Assembly (NCBI GenBank): GCA_945865635.1 | Contig: CAMBEP010000020.1 | Span: forward strand, 1 to 64,000 | Reading direction: 5' to 3' | DNA: 64,000 nt | Origin: Candidatus Kuenenia stuttgartensis | GTDB taxonomy: Bacteria; Planctomycetota; Planctomycetia; Isosphaerales; Isosphaeraceae | In this document: positions 45,201-54,465 of the stretch, one piece after another | Position numbering within the stretch: position 1 is the first letter of the stretch | How the letters are laid out: every line of letters begins with the position of its first letter | Position numbers and translations under genes: made by a program | Notes under the pieces: model-generated | Told to the model about the DNA's origin: nothing | Databases searched by the model: none | What the model saw: the letters and a program-made list of their open reading frames with translations, nothing else

Positions 45201-46253
45201 ATGCCACTGCCTGAATTAGACTCCCTATTTATGGAAATCTCTGGAGAGAATCCGGCTGGCAGACCATTGGATTATGCCGTCAAAAGCCGGCTTGATGAGG
45301 ACCGCAAAGAAGTCGACCCAAGCCTCTACGACGAAAACGATCCACAGCGACCTACCGAACCAAAATATGCCGACTGGGAAGATATCGTTGAGCTAGCTTG
45401 CGATGTCTTGACTAATCAGACCAAAGACCTCAACCTGGTCATTCGGCTTTTTGAAGCCATTACACGATCCGAAGGCTTTCCAGGCTTGCTTCAGGGCATG
45501 GAATTACTGGTCGGATATGTGTCGACCTGCTGGGAATATACCTATCCCGCTGTCGAATCTGAAGAAGACATCGACCTTCGTGCTGGTCCATTTCTATGGA
45601 TCGCTGACGCCGAACGCGGCGCCCGCTTTCCCACCACTTTACGCATGCTGCCTATTATCATCACCAGCAATAACAAATATAGCGTGCTCGACTGGGCCAA
45701 TTCAAAACAGCCAAATGCCCCCATCACTTTTGATATGATTACAAAAGGTATGGCGGAGATGGATTATGAACTGGCCCAGAAAAATTTTGAATGCCTGCGA
45801 GACTCTTTGCAATTGCTGGCCCAGCTCCAGGAAATCCTTGATGAGTACATGGCCAATTACTCACCTTCGCTTATTGGCCTCAGAAATGCAATGCTGGAAT
45901 GTCTGAAGATTGCCGAAGGCATTGCAAATAAATTAAGGCCGGTCGAGTCCGACCAACCCGTTGAGGATCAAGAGACAGAATCTGACGGCGGAACCCCTCG
46001 AAAAACAGGCGGCGGACTCTCAGGATGGAACCCTCAGAATGCCCAAGCCGCCAGATCTGCAATCTATTCCCAGCTTCGAGATGCCGCCGATCTGCTGATT
46101 CAGCTTGAGCCTCACAGCCCGATTCCATATCTGATCCGCAAAGCCATCGACCTGGGTGACCTGCCCTATCCTCAATTGATGACTCGTCTTATAGACGACA
46201 GTGCAACCTTGATGTCGCTTCGTAAAGAACTCGGGCTGCCTGAAGAAGATTAA
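45201..46253 (+). CDS. tssA: Type VI secretion protein TssA (ImpA family)
   Basis: 350 residues from ATG 45201. The N-terminal half is the ImpA_N domain: SGENPAGRPLDYAVKSRLDEDRKEVDPS, then ADWEDIVELACDVLTNQTKDLNLVIRLFEAITRSEGFPGLLQGMELL, a segment characteristic of the family. The end EPHSPIPYLIRKAIDLGDLPYPQLMTRLI is the usual short C-terminal module. TssA caps or primes sheath-tube assembly in the cytoplasm. An alternative start at TTG 45177 adds residues not conserved. Neighbours are the HEAT-like lipoprotein upstream and a predicted outer-membrane protein downstream. Confidence 0.88.
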   Translation: MPLPELDSLFMEISGENPAGRPLDYAVKSRLDEDRKEVDPSLYDENDPQRPTEPKYADWEDIVELACDVLTNQTKDLNLVIRLFEAITRSEGFPGLLQGMELLVGYVSTCWEYTYPAVESEEDIDLRAGPFLWIADAERGARFPTTLRMLPIIITSNNKYSVLDWANSKQPNAPITFDMITKGMAEMDYELAQKNFECLRDSLQLLAQLQEILDEYMANYSPSLIGLRNAMLECLKIAEGIANKLRPVESDQPVEDQETESDGGTPRKTGGGLSGWNPQNAQAARSAIYSQLRDAADLLIQLEPHSPIPYLIRKAIDLGDLPYPQLMTRLIDDSATLMSLRKELGLPEED

Positions 46254-46508
46254 AGACTACCTATGTCCTGATCTGAATTCCTGAGTGCGATCCGGTTCTT
46301 AGAGCCTGGAACCAAGTATTTCAGGCTCTTCTGAAAACTTGGGATGCTAGAAATCCACCAGACTCGTTTTTTAAAAGGAACAACTGAAAACCAGATCGAT
46401 TTTGCAAAGAATGTTGAAGAACTGAGATTGACTTTATTCCAGATAAAGTCATAGTACACCTGCCCGCAGAATGGATTCCGCGAATTGCAAACAAACACAG
46501 GATGTGTC

Positions 46509-48032
46509 ATGTTTTCCAGCGATCTAAAAATCAATGATACGCACCGCAATCGCTGGGCATATTGCTTATCCCTATCTTTGTTGATCTTATTGACTTGTTC
46601 TGCCAACCCAAAAGCAACTGAATTCGGGCCACCAGACTCGTCAACCGAGAGCCCAAACCCTGCCCATCAGATCAGCAATCTCAATCTCGACAGCATTCCA
46701 AGTCTGCTTCCCAACAAAGATCACTTTCTTGAACTAAAACTTGATCCCAACGCCACGCCACCACCGCTGATCCAAAGTCCAGAACCTGCAAATGACCTCA
46801 GGCCTACCGAATTACCGTCATCGCTGCAGCCAAAAAACTTGCCTCAGATCAAGAATCCGATCCTGAATCAATCGATTGTAGTCATCAAGCGAACCGACAA
46901 CTCCATCAATCAAGCGAATTATTATTCGTCTAATGACGTGCTAATGGATCCAAATGTCGAGCTTGTCGGCTGCACACGATGTGGACAACTTGGTGATCCG
47001 GGCAGCCTAGATTTTGGCTATTGCGCCACAGGCCGATGCACCCCCGGCAGGGCCATGTGCTATCCATATGTTGGCGATTCAATGGCCCAGCGCATTTCAT
47101 CTTTGATTTATCAATGCCTTTCGTGCCCTGACCCTTGCTATGAAGCCTCATGGAACCCGCTTGCAAATGCCGGCTTCCTGATGGATACACCTCGCCCGCA
47201 AACCATGGCAAGAATTCAATACAATCGCTATTCCAACATGACCACCCCCGACAGAGCCGGCTTTTTCTGGTCTTCCGCCAACGGAACAGGCCGTGGCCCG
47301 AACCCTCTGCGACTTGCCCAGAGTACAAAAGGTGTAATACCACCCGTTCCACAGCCTATATTTGCAAATATCAATGATGCAACTTATTCCATGGAAGCTG
47401 GTGCAGGCGGCAAAATGGGCCTCGTCATGAGCTTCCCATATCGCCTTCTGAATACAAATGACACTTATAATGGAGCCTCAGGTTTTGGCGATATGAGCAT
47501 CGGCACAAAGTCCGTTCTACTCGACTCGGAATTGCTACTGCTCAGCATGCAGTTCAAAACCTATATTCCCATTGGAAATACCTCTAAAGGTCTGGGCCTC
47601 GGAACTGTAAGGCTTGAGCCAACCATTTTAATGGCCATAAAACTCTCAGACACCACTTTTCTTCAAGGGCAGTTCGGTGAATGGATTCCAATTGGCGGCA
47701 GTTCCAATGGGTTTGGTGGAGTTTTTCTATCCAAATTTTCAGTGAATCACCAACTGTTTGAAATTATTCCCAAAGTCCCCTTGATCGGTGTTCTGGAAAT
47801 TGATGGCTGGACCTTCCAAAACGGCAGCTATACACAGCTTTTCTATACTCCCCAAAAGCAGATTTCTGCCATTTCAAGACCTGCAAATCATCAATCCTAC
47901 TGGAACATCGGCCCCGGTGCCCGGATTGCATTCAGCAATAAAGCCGACCTGGGAGTTGGTATGCTTATGGGCCTCGGCTCGCAATCTTGGGGCAATCCGA
48001 TCATTACTGTCGATTTTCGCTGGATGTATTAA
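46509..48032 (+). CDS. Predicted outer-membrane beta-barrel protein with Cys-rich N-terminal region
   Basis: 507 residues from ATG 46509. A signal peptide (WAYCLSLSLLILLTCSANPKA) is followed by a ~130-residue Pro/Asn-rich linker, a cysteine-rich patch at ~155-215 (GCTRCGQLGDPG, GYCATGRCTPGRAMCYPY, CLSCPDPC) and then alternating amphipathic strands to the end, closing in aromatic TVDFRWMY. That end and the GFGDMSIGTKSVLL pattern resemble outer-membrane porin-like proteins. No family name can be given. It sits inside the T6SS region between tssA and the leftward vgrG operon, but its role there is unproven. Confidence 0.6.
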   Translation: MFSSDLKINDTHRNRWAYCLSLSLLILLTCSANPKATEFGPPDSSTESPNPAHQISNLNLDSIPSLLPNKDHFLELKLDPNATPPPLIQSPEPANDLRPTELPSSLQPKNLPQIKNPILNQSIVVIKRTDNSINQANYYSSNDVLMDPNVELVGCTRCGQLGDPGSLDFGYCATGRCTPGRAMCYPYVGDSMAQRISSLIYQCLSCPDPCYEASWNPLANAGFLMDTPRPQTMARIQYNRYSNMTTPDRAGFFWSSANGTGRGPNPLRLAQSTKGVIPPVPQPIFANINDATYSMEAGAGGKMGLVMSFPYRLLNTNDTYNGASGFGDMSIGTKSVLLDSELLLLSMQFKTYIPIGNTSKGLGLGTVRLEPTILMAIKLSDTTFLQGQFGEWIPIGGSSNGFGGVFLSKFSVNHQLFEIIPKVPLIGVLEIDGWTFQNGSYTQLFYTPQKQISAISRPANHQSYWNIGPGARIAFSNKADLGVGMLMGLGSQSWGNPIITVDFRWMY

Positions 48033-48059
48033 AAGTCCTCATTTAATTGCCCGACACAC

Positions 48060-49292
48060 TTATTTTTTAAATCTGGCCATCAACCGCCTGACAAGCTCAT
48101 GGCCTGAAGGCAATTCTTTTTCCAATTCAGGCTCGACCTCATCACCACCATCGATTTCTTCGGGAATCTCTGGCAACTTCATCGGCATGGCGAGCTTGCT
48201 CTTTTGATCTGCCACCTCCTGTTTCAGTTTTGATCCACTTTGCGTCAGCTCATTGGCGATGGCATTTTTTTGATCCATCAGTTTGGAGGAATCCTGCTTT
48301 GCAGACTCTTCCAGATAAGTCCAGTCGCGAGCCCTGTCTGAGATCTCCGCTGCCATGGGCGACCCCTCGGCCAAGGCAAGCAAGGTGGCTCTTTGCGTTT
48401 CGACAAGCTCTGCAAGACCACTCAAATCAGGCAAGGGAAGTGATTTTACGGCCTCAGCAAGTTTTATCAAACTCGCACCAGCCTCTGGAATAGCCTCTTC
48501 AGCCAATTCTTTGTCATTAACTGCATCAACCTTTACAGAATCGGTTTCCAAGACAGTTTCAGGTTTTTCAACCATCGATTTAATTTCAGGAATCGCCATT
48601 TTTTTTCTAATAATTGGGTCGGGCACCCAGACCCGGTCGCACGTAGGACAAAAAATCTTCATCCAAAGCCGATTCAAACAGTCGCCTGACAAACAGCCAA
48701 GCACGTGTCCAGGCAATGGCTCAATGACCTTGAAACAGCCCTTGCATACCTTCGGAGTTTGGTTCGCCTGCGAATCATTGCAGTGGGCACAAAGCCCTGA
48801 TACGCCGCCAAGCGGCCGCTCCGCAATGACGACTGCCACAAAGCCCGCAATCTGGCTTCCCTGGAAATTAGGAGACCATAATTCCAACAATTCCTCGCGG
48901 CTTTTCATGAGATTTGGCCCATTTTGAGGGTCATTCAAAAAGACTTGACCTGCTTCCTGATCCAACTGAGCCAGCACAGAGAAATGGCCTGTTGGCTTCA
49001 GTCGATCAATCCTATGATTTATGATCACCCCAAAATCAGCCTCAGCAGATCTGACCAAAGCTTTCCAAGGCTCTTCCAGCCGAGTCACCATGGCCGACAA
49101 ACCTAAATTTCTTGCATAATCCGCAAGCCGATGCGTTCGGATTCTAGGCACCCCATTCGGGCCAATGGTCGACAATTCTGCGGATATCTTTTCAGGCGAT
49201 TCCATGACCCCATAGCGACCAAGAACCATTGCCAAAGCTGCGGCCCCACAGTTCCCAGCAGAGTCCTGAGCTATAAATGGCGTGTTTCTCAT
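48060..49292 (-). CDS. C39-type cysteine protease with zinc-ribbon, in the T6SS effector operon
   Basis: 410 residues. The N-terminal ~155 residues are a papain-fold peptidase C39-like domain: QDSAGNCGAAALAMVLGRYG (Cys15, with Gln9 as oxyanion residue), TGHFSVL (His103) and FLNDP (Asp121). Then come zinc-ribbon-like cysteines (C168, C171, C183, C186; C215, C218), and a charged, helical C-terminal ~190 residues. C39 domains cut double-glycine leaders in bacteriocin exporters, but this protein has no transporter part. As last gene after PAAR in the vgrG operon it is a candidate effector or processing protease of the secretion system. Confidence 0.7.
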   Translation of the reverse strand: MRNTPFIAQDSAGNCGAAALAMVLGRYGVMESPEKISAELSTIGPNGVPRIRTHRLADYARNLGLSAMVTRLEEPWKALVRSAEADFGVIINHRIDRLKPTGHFSVLAQLDQEAGQVFLNDPQNGPNLMKSREELLELWSPNFQGSQIAGFVAVVIAERPLGGVSGLCAHCNDSQANQTPKVCKGCFKVIEPLPGHVLGCLSGDCLNRLWMKIFCPTCDRVWVPDPIIRKKMAIPEIKSMVEKPETVLETDSVKVDAVNDKELAEEAIPEAGASLIKLAEAVKSLPLPDLSGLAELVETQRATLLALAEGSPMAAEISDRARDWTYLEESAKQDSSKLMDQKNAIANELTQSGSKLKQEVADQKSKLAMPMKLPEIPEEIDGGDEVEPELEKELPSGHELVRRLMARFKK

Positions 49293-49365
49293 GTTCGTAA
49301 ATTCGCCCCTTCAATCGAGATATCCATTTTGAATTTGAATCAGCCCGTCCGCATCATCCCGATTC

Positions 49366-49659
49366 TCATCCAATTAACACTGTCGGAGCCCCCGGCCCTG
49401 TGATCACACCGCCGTGAGCAGTCATGTCTGTCAGTCGTGCCGCCCCCAAATTGTTAAAAAGAACGGTCATGCTCCCTTTGATGATGGTGTCCGGTGGCCC
49501 GACACAAACACACATCCCAGTGATGGTTGCAGCAGGCAAATTCATGATCAGAACCGTTGGCACCCCAGGTGGCAAAATCGGTCCGCCCACATGCGGAACA
49601 GGCCCTGTAAACATTGGGCAAACATGTAGATCTGTGATTCTTGCGGCAGGCAGTCCCAT
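49366..49659 (-). CDS. PAAR-domain spike-tip protein
   Basis: 97 residues beginning MGLPAARITD, with the actual PAAR tetrapeptide, followed by repeated short beta elements (PPGVPTVLIMNLPAAT, GPPDTIIKGSMTVLFNNLGAARLTDMTAHGGVITGPGAPTVLIG). It is a complete, minimal PAAR protein that sharpens the VgrG spike and can carry effectors. It lies in the vgrG operon between the DUF6931-like and C39 genes. There is no effector extension. Confidence 0.92.
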   Translation of the reverse strand: MGLPAARITDLHVCPMFTGPVPHVGGPILPPGVPTVLIMNLPAATITGMCVCVGPPDTIIKGSMTVLFNNLGAARLTDMTAHGGVITGPGAPTVLIG

Positions 49660-49711
49660 TTTTTTTCGTTTCTTTTGAGGATTCTTAGATTAAGATCGAA
49701 CAGAATGATGC

Positions 49712-50338
49712 TTATTCCAAAGGAAAAAGCCCTTCCGGAATTGCAGATTCCAACACCTCGGAATCCGCCTCATCCAAATTCTGCCAAGAGAGTTTACCTG
49801 AGTCGATCGCTCTTGCAAATTCAAGAAACCTCTTGATCGACTCCACACCATCAAGCTGGCCATGTTTTGCAGCAGAAAGCTCGACACACGCAGAAACCAT
49901 TCTGCCAAACTGCTCAGCACTCGCGGGAACAACAGGCAGGGTTGCCGGGAGCATGCTTTTTCCACTCCAGGAAACAGCCTTGGACAGAAATTCCATCGGC
50001 GATTCTGGAACATCCGTCCAAGTCTCATTCAGCAGTTTCATCTGGATGGACTCCGATGGGTTCAGAACCCAAGCCATTAACTGATCGCTTGATGCGTCTG
50101 TTTTTTCTGCTCCACTCGCATCGGTTGCACATATTAGCCCCCACCAAATGGCATACCTCTTCGGCAAATGCATGGCAACCCATCGACACGTATCAACATG
50201 CAAACCTGCTTCAATCAGCTCTTGAAACGTCTTGGGATCATCAGGCCCGACCCGCTCCATAATCTTAAGTGCTTCAGGCGAATATAAAGCAAGCCCCTCC
50301 GTTGGTCTCATCTCAGTTGGTGGTTTGGAGTCGCCCAT
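49712..50338 (-). CDS. DUF6931-like T6SS-associated protein (copy 2)
   Basis: 208 residues, no characterised function. It shares with its neighbour at 50379 the core LPKRYAIWWGLICA, a central P.S..EFLSKAVSWSGKSMLPA helix, VVPASAEQFGRMVSACVELSAAKHG and a final FLEFARAIDSGKLSW. The pattern fits a family (DUF6931, as I recall) that occurs next to vgrG and PAAR genes, suggesting an adaptor or chaperone that loads cargo on the spike. It lies 40 bases after copy 1 and 52 before PAAR. Confidence 0.6.
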   Translation of the reverse strand: MGDSKPPTEMRPTEGLALYSPEALKIMERVGPDDPKTFQELIEAGLHVDTCRWVAMHLPKRYAIWWGLICATDASGAEKTDASSDQLMAWVLNPSESIQMKLLNETWTDVPESPMEFLSKAVSWSGKSMLPATLPVVPASAEQFGRMVSACVELSAAKHGQLDGVESIKRFLEFARAIDSGKLSWQNLDEADSEVLESAIPEGLFPLE

Positions 50339-50378
50339 CTTCGTTCAATCCCAATCTTTGCTAGCCGAAGCCATGAAA

Positions 50379-51068
50379 TCAATTCAGAAAATGACCTGAA
50401 TTGATCGTTGATTGTATTTCCAGACCACCGGAAAAACCACCCTGCCCGCTGGCAATCGTACGCCTCTCCCATCCTTCAGGTAAAAGCTTGCCACTCACAA
50501 CCTCTTCCCCAAGATGAATGAAATGCATCATCAATTTTTCATATCCGTGGCTTTTCAGACCACGGGCTGCAAAAGTCTGAATACTGCCTGATATCATATA
50601 ACCTGTAACACCCGCGGGCGCCGCCACAAATGCTGGAATATGGTCCGGCAAAATGCTTCCTGAACTCCATGAAACAGCCCTCGCCAATAATCCCTCCGCA
50701 TGGCTCCAACTCGTTGGATCAGAGACTTTTCGGCAAGCCAGCCGAGTCGTTTCACTCTCATCAAAAACCCAGTCCATACAAGCATCAACACAAGCCATTG
50801 ATTGATCATCTTCCGCAAAGTCATCAATCATGGAACCACACACAAGACCCCACCAAAGACCATACCTGACTGGAATCGCCTGTGTGAGAATTTCGACAAG
50901 TTCGGCAGGCCGATCCGCCATCATCACTTTAAGCTCTATCCAGCTCGGATTTCCAAGCTTACGTATCGATTCAATCGTCTCCCTTTCAAGCCTTGCCAGG
51001 CCGATCCATGGTGACTGATTTATCCAAAAATCGATTTTTGCCGTTTTATGCTGCATTTGATTCATCAT
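50379..51068 (-). CDS. DUF6931-like T6SS-associated protein (copy 1)
   Basis: 229 residues, a divergent paralogue of the next gene. The shared elements are IPVRYGLWWGLVCG, GLLARAVSWSSGSILPDHIPAFVAAPAGVTGYMISGSIQTFA and FIHLGEEVVSGKLLPEGWE. AAAGG five bases before the start is a good ribosome site, and the gene begins 19 bases after vgrG, so it is co-expressed. An adaptor-like role for VgrG cargo is inferred from position; no catalytic motif is visible. Confidence 0.6.
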   Translation of the reverse strand: MMNQMQHKTAKIDFWINQSPWIGLARLERETIESIRKLGNPSWIELKVMMADRPAELVEILTQAIPVRYGLWWGLVCGSMIDDFAEDDQSMACVDACMDWVFDESETTRLACRKVSDPTSWSHAEGLLARAVSWSSGSILPDHIPAFVAAPAGVTGYMISGSIQTFAARGLKSHGYEKLMMHFIHLGEEVVSGKLLPEGWERRTIASGQGGFSGGLEIQSTINSGHFLN

Positions 51069-51087
51069 TTTAGCCTTTCGTTTCTGA

Positions 51088-54000
51088 TCAATCCATGGTG
51101 ATGCCAGCGGTCCGCTTGGCCATGGCTGAGCCTGACTCCTGAATCATCATCGACTTGACATTCGACTGGGTCGTCCCCTCAACCGTTGTCACAAGACCCT
51201 TCAAACTCGCTCCCGATGACGTCAATTCAAGACTGTTTCCCGACGCATTTTTCACTGTCGCAGTCTGCTGACCCGTTGCCGTAAAAGTCGCCCCCTGAAT
51301 CGTCACCCCTTGAGTGGCCTGCATCGATATCGACTGCCCCTTGAGCGAAAGCGGGCCTGAACCAGCGTCAATCGTGATCCCGCCCGAACTCGACTTGATT
51401 GATATCGCGCCGGTACCAGCATCAATCGTTACTGCCCCATTGGCCGTCTTGATCGTAACCGCCCCACCATTGGTCGTAATCTCGACCGGCTTCTTCTGAG
51501 TCGTCAGAGATATCAACGACGTATTGATCAACATGTTCTGATCGGAATTTGCGGCATTGATCTGAACAGAGCCCGAAGAACCACTGTCAAGAATCATCAT
51601 CCCATCACTATTGGCGCAGATATGGGCAAATTTATCACCGCTTTTCCCTGTCCCAAGACTAAAAAGCTGGCCGCCCATCATCACCAAAGAGCCAGTCGGA
51701 CTGCTCCCGCCAGGCACCCCCTCTGCCACAATCGCAATCGTACCAGCCTTGCCACCACAATTTGGAAACACATTCGTATTGGCCGATGCCCTCATCAATA
51801 TCGACTGCCCCGACCCAATCAAAGTCGTTCCTTCAGCCAACTGAACATTGTGACTGATCTTGGATGATACCCCCTTGCCAATCTCTGTCACCATGTCCGC
51901 AATCGCTGACCCCGCATTCGAAAGGGCGGTGGTGGCCGTGCTCATCGTCACACTTCGGGCCTGACCTGTCAAAGGACTTGCCGCCGATTCCACTCCCGAA
52001 AAAGTCGCCACTGCCGAAGCCCCATTGAGTGCTGATGTTACCACATTACCCACAAGTCCGCCCAATAAACTCTCGGCCGTCAAGCCGACAAGCGATCCCG
52101 CAACAGTCCCCTTGTATTTATCCGAAAACGAATCATCCGTGCATGCCGCCGAAACCACATTGGCGGCCGCTTTGCTGCAAATCTCCTTCAAAGCATTGTT
52201 TACGGCATCGGTGCTCGACTTCACCGTCCCAAGCACCTCCACCGACGACCCCTGATCAAAACGGCAATGGCTGCCAACTCCAATCCTATGCGTCGCACCA
52301 ATCACAATCTGAGTACTGCCCGGCAGAGCCTTTGCAGAACTCCCAGCCAACCCCGTCGCTTCCGATACATCATCAATCCTGGTCACATCCATGCCGGCTG
52401 CCGTCAAGCCCGCAGGCGCCATAACTATCGACCAAGTATTGCCTAACGTCATTCGCGAATCCACCCCGACCACAGTTCCCAGACTACTCCCATAAACCAT
52501 CGTCCCACGATAGCTCAGGCTCGCTGGAATGGCCTGCTCCCATGTCGTCCAAGACTCGCCAACGGCCTTGTCAATCGGGTTATTATCCTTCCAGTTCGTT
52601 CCTGGCTTGACATTCACACTGTTGGCATTCGGGCTTGCATCGCCACCACCCGATCCCGACCCTGAATTTGAAGCCTGATACTTCCCCCCAAACCGCTCAA
52701 AGGAATTGCCCGCAATACTCGAATAATTTGTCCCACCAATAGTTTGCATACGCGTGTTCTCCACATGAACCGTCATGTCACGCTCAGAGTGCAAACGCAC
52801 CTCCTCCTGCCCCTTCGTATCATTAAATACAAAACCACTGAATTGATCGGCTGTGCCTGTCGATGTCGAACTTTTAATCGCACTGAAAGTCTTGTTCGTA
52901 GGCAACTCAAATGGTGGCATATTGCTCGAATTATAAACCGATCCAGTCGCGATCGGACGATCTGGATCGCCCTGCTCAAAACCAATCACAACCTCCTGCC
53001 CCTGACGCGGTATCGTCACAAACCCCCAAGCCGACCCCGCCCAAGGTTGCGAATACCTTATCCAGCAGCTCGAAGTCGTCTGGCCATCACTGCTCTTGCC
53101 AGCCACTGCCCAAGGAAAATTCACCTTGATACGCCCATATTTGTCCGTCAAAATCGGATCCTTATCATTCGAATCCGATCCGCTTGATCCGCTCGCCTCT
53201 GCAGCCGAAATCACCTTGGCCGTCAAAAGCCCACTAATCCTCGGCTTCGGCGTTTTCAATGGCGGATACCACGAAGCAGATGCCGGAATCGCCTTAAACC
53301 GGCTCCGACACACAAACGCCCTCCCTTTCAAACCAACAAAACCCGGCATCAAGTTCGATGTCTGATCATAATCAAGCTCCGTTCGAATCACCAGATAATC
53401 GCCATCCCCATTGAAATGCCCCGTCAAAGTAAATTTCGACGCCGCCTGCAACGATGCCGAAAATGATAGCCCCGTTATCGTAACAGCCTCGGCAGACGCT
53501 CTTCCTATATCTATACTAGCAAAGTGTTTATCAAGATCCTCCAAAGGGCTCAGAGCCGACGTGCTCTCCTTCCCATCAGAACTGATCGTATCTACATGGT
53601 GTGCCGGCATGGACGGAAATCGATTCAAATTTGCACTTGTCAACCCACCCGCTGATAAAGAATGACTGACTTTTCCAGACGTGATCGACGATTCCTTCGG
53701 CTTGGCCGTTCCAGTCACAACCTTCGTGGCTTGCTCAAACTGAAAATCCGTCAGAGTCGACTGACTTGGAACAAGCTTCTGTGTCTTGAGCCATTGCGTC
53801 ACAATCGACGCTTGTTCTGTACCAGGAACAGGTTGTGTTGTATAAGACAACTTGGACGCCCCTGCGGATGACTCTCCTGAGGAACTCGGATTATCCGTTA
53901 TCACCAAAGTGTGCGATCCTTTGGCAAATTTGAAAAAATACGAAAGACCCTCCTCCTCCAACAATCGGCTCACAAAGTTTAGATCCGACTCGTCAAACTG

Positions 54001-54465
54001 AACAATGTAGTTCCTTGCTGAAGGCTGAGCCGCGACCTTCAAAGAATAGTCCACGGATTCATTCTTCAGAATCGACTCCACAACCTGAAGCGCCGATTTG
54101 CCTTGAAAGATTCTCGAGTTCACATTCAAACCCAACGTCCAAAGCTTCGGCTGAATCCGCATTGAATAACGACAAAGTGCTGTACTTCCTTGACTCGAAG
54201 CCACTTGTGATCCCTGGGAAAATTCGGTCGCTAATCCTGAAATCCAGCGCGTCGTGCCATCACCAGGACTAAACGAAACGCTAACGACTTTCCCAAGAAT
54301 AGACGCAAAGTCAATATTGGCTGTCGCTTCCGCGTAAAGATCAAGGTCGTAAACGAAGCTTTCTGAGAGAGTGTCCACCCCCTTCATGCTCCCAATGACC
54401 AAAACATCCGACCCAGTAGGAGTGAAAAGACTCGCAACACGATTGGTTTGACTAAAAAGACTCAT
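51088..54465 (-). CDS. vgrG: VgrG-type spike protein (TssI)
   Basis: 1125 residues from ATG 54465, seven bases after AAAGGG; GTG 54489 is a weaker start. Residues ~1-400 are the gp27-like base (IFQGKSALQVVESILKNESVDYS, FVSRLLEEEGLSYFFKF). Residues ~425-560 are the gp5 OB-fold (DKYGRIKVNFPWA, SCWIRYSQPWAGSAWGFVTIPRQGQEVVIGFEQGDPDRPI). A long beta-helix needle follows. A Gly/Ala-rich hydrophobic insertion at ~770-880 (VGLTAESLLGGLVGNVVTSALNG) interrupts it, before regular repeats (GAISIKSSSGGITIDAGSGPLSL). It is first in a five-gene leftward operon with DUF6931-like, PAAR and C39 genes. Confidence 0.93.
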   Translation of the reverse strand: MSLFSQTNRVASLFTPTGSDVLVIGSMKGVDTLSESFVYDLDLYAEATANIDFASILGKVVSVSFSPGDGTTRWISGLATEFSQGSQVASSQGSTALCRYSMRIQPKLWTLGLNVNSRIFQGKSALQVVESILKNESVDYSLKVAAQPSARNYIVQFDESDLNFVSRLLEEEGLSYFFKFAKGSHTLVITDNPSSSGESSAGASKLSYTTQPVPGTEQASIVTQWLKTQKLVPSQSTLTDFQFEQATKVVTGTAKPKESSITSGKVSHSLSAGGLTSANLNRFPSMPAHHVDTISSDGKESTSALSPLEDLDKHFASIDIGRASAEAVTITGLSFSASLQAASKFTLTGHFNGDGDYLVIRTELDYDQTSNLMPGFVGLKGRAFVCRSRFKAIPASASWYPPLKTPKPRISGLLTAKVISAAEASGSSGSDSNDKDPILTDKYGRIKVNFPWAVAGKSSDGQTTSSCWIRYSQPWAGSAWGFVTIPRQGQEVVIGFEQGDPDRPIATGSVYNSSNMPPFELPTNKTFSAIKSSTSTGTADQFSGFVFNDTKGQEEVRLHSERDMTVHVENTRMQTIGGTNYSSIAGNSFERFGGKYQASNSGSGSGGGDASPNANSVNVKPGTNWKDNNPIDKAVGESWTTWEQAIPASLSYRGTMVYGSSLGTVVGVDSRMTLGNTWSIVMAPAGLTAAGMDVTRIDDVSEATGLAGSSAKALPGSTQIVIGATHRIGVGSHCRFDQGSSVEVLGTVKSSTDAVNNALKEICSKAAANVVSAACTDDSFSDKYKGTVAGSLVGLTAESLLGGLVGNVVTSALNGASAVATFSGVESAASPLTGQARSVTMSTATTALSNAGSAIADMVTEIGKGVSSKISHNVQLAEGTTLIGSGQSILMRASANTNVFPNCGGKAGTIAIVAEGVPGGSSPTGSLVMMGGQLFSLGTGKSGDKFAHICANSDGMMILDSGSSGSVQINAANSDQNMLINTSLISLTTQKKPVEITTNGGAVTIKTANGAVTIDAGTGAISIKSSSGGITIDAGSGPLSLKGQSISMQATQGVTIQGATFTATGQQTATVKNASGNSLELTSSGASLKGLVTTVEGTTQSNVKSMMIQESGSAMAKRTAGITMD

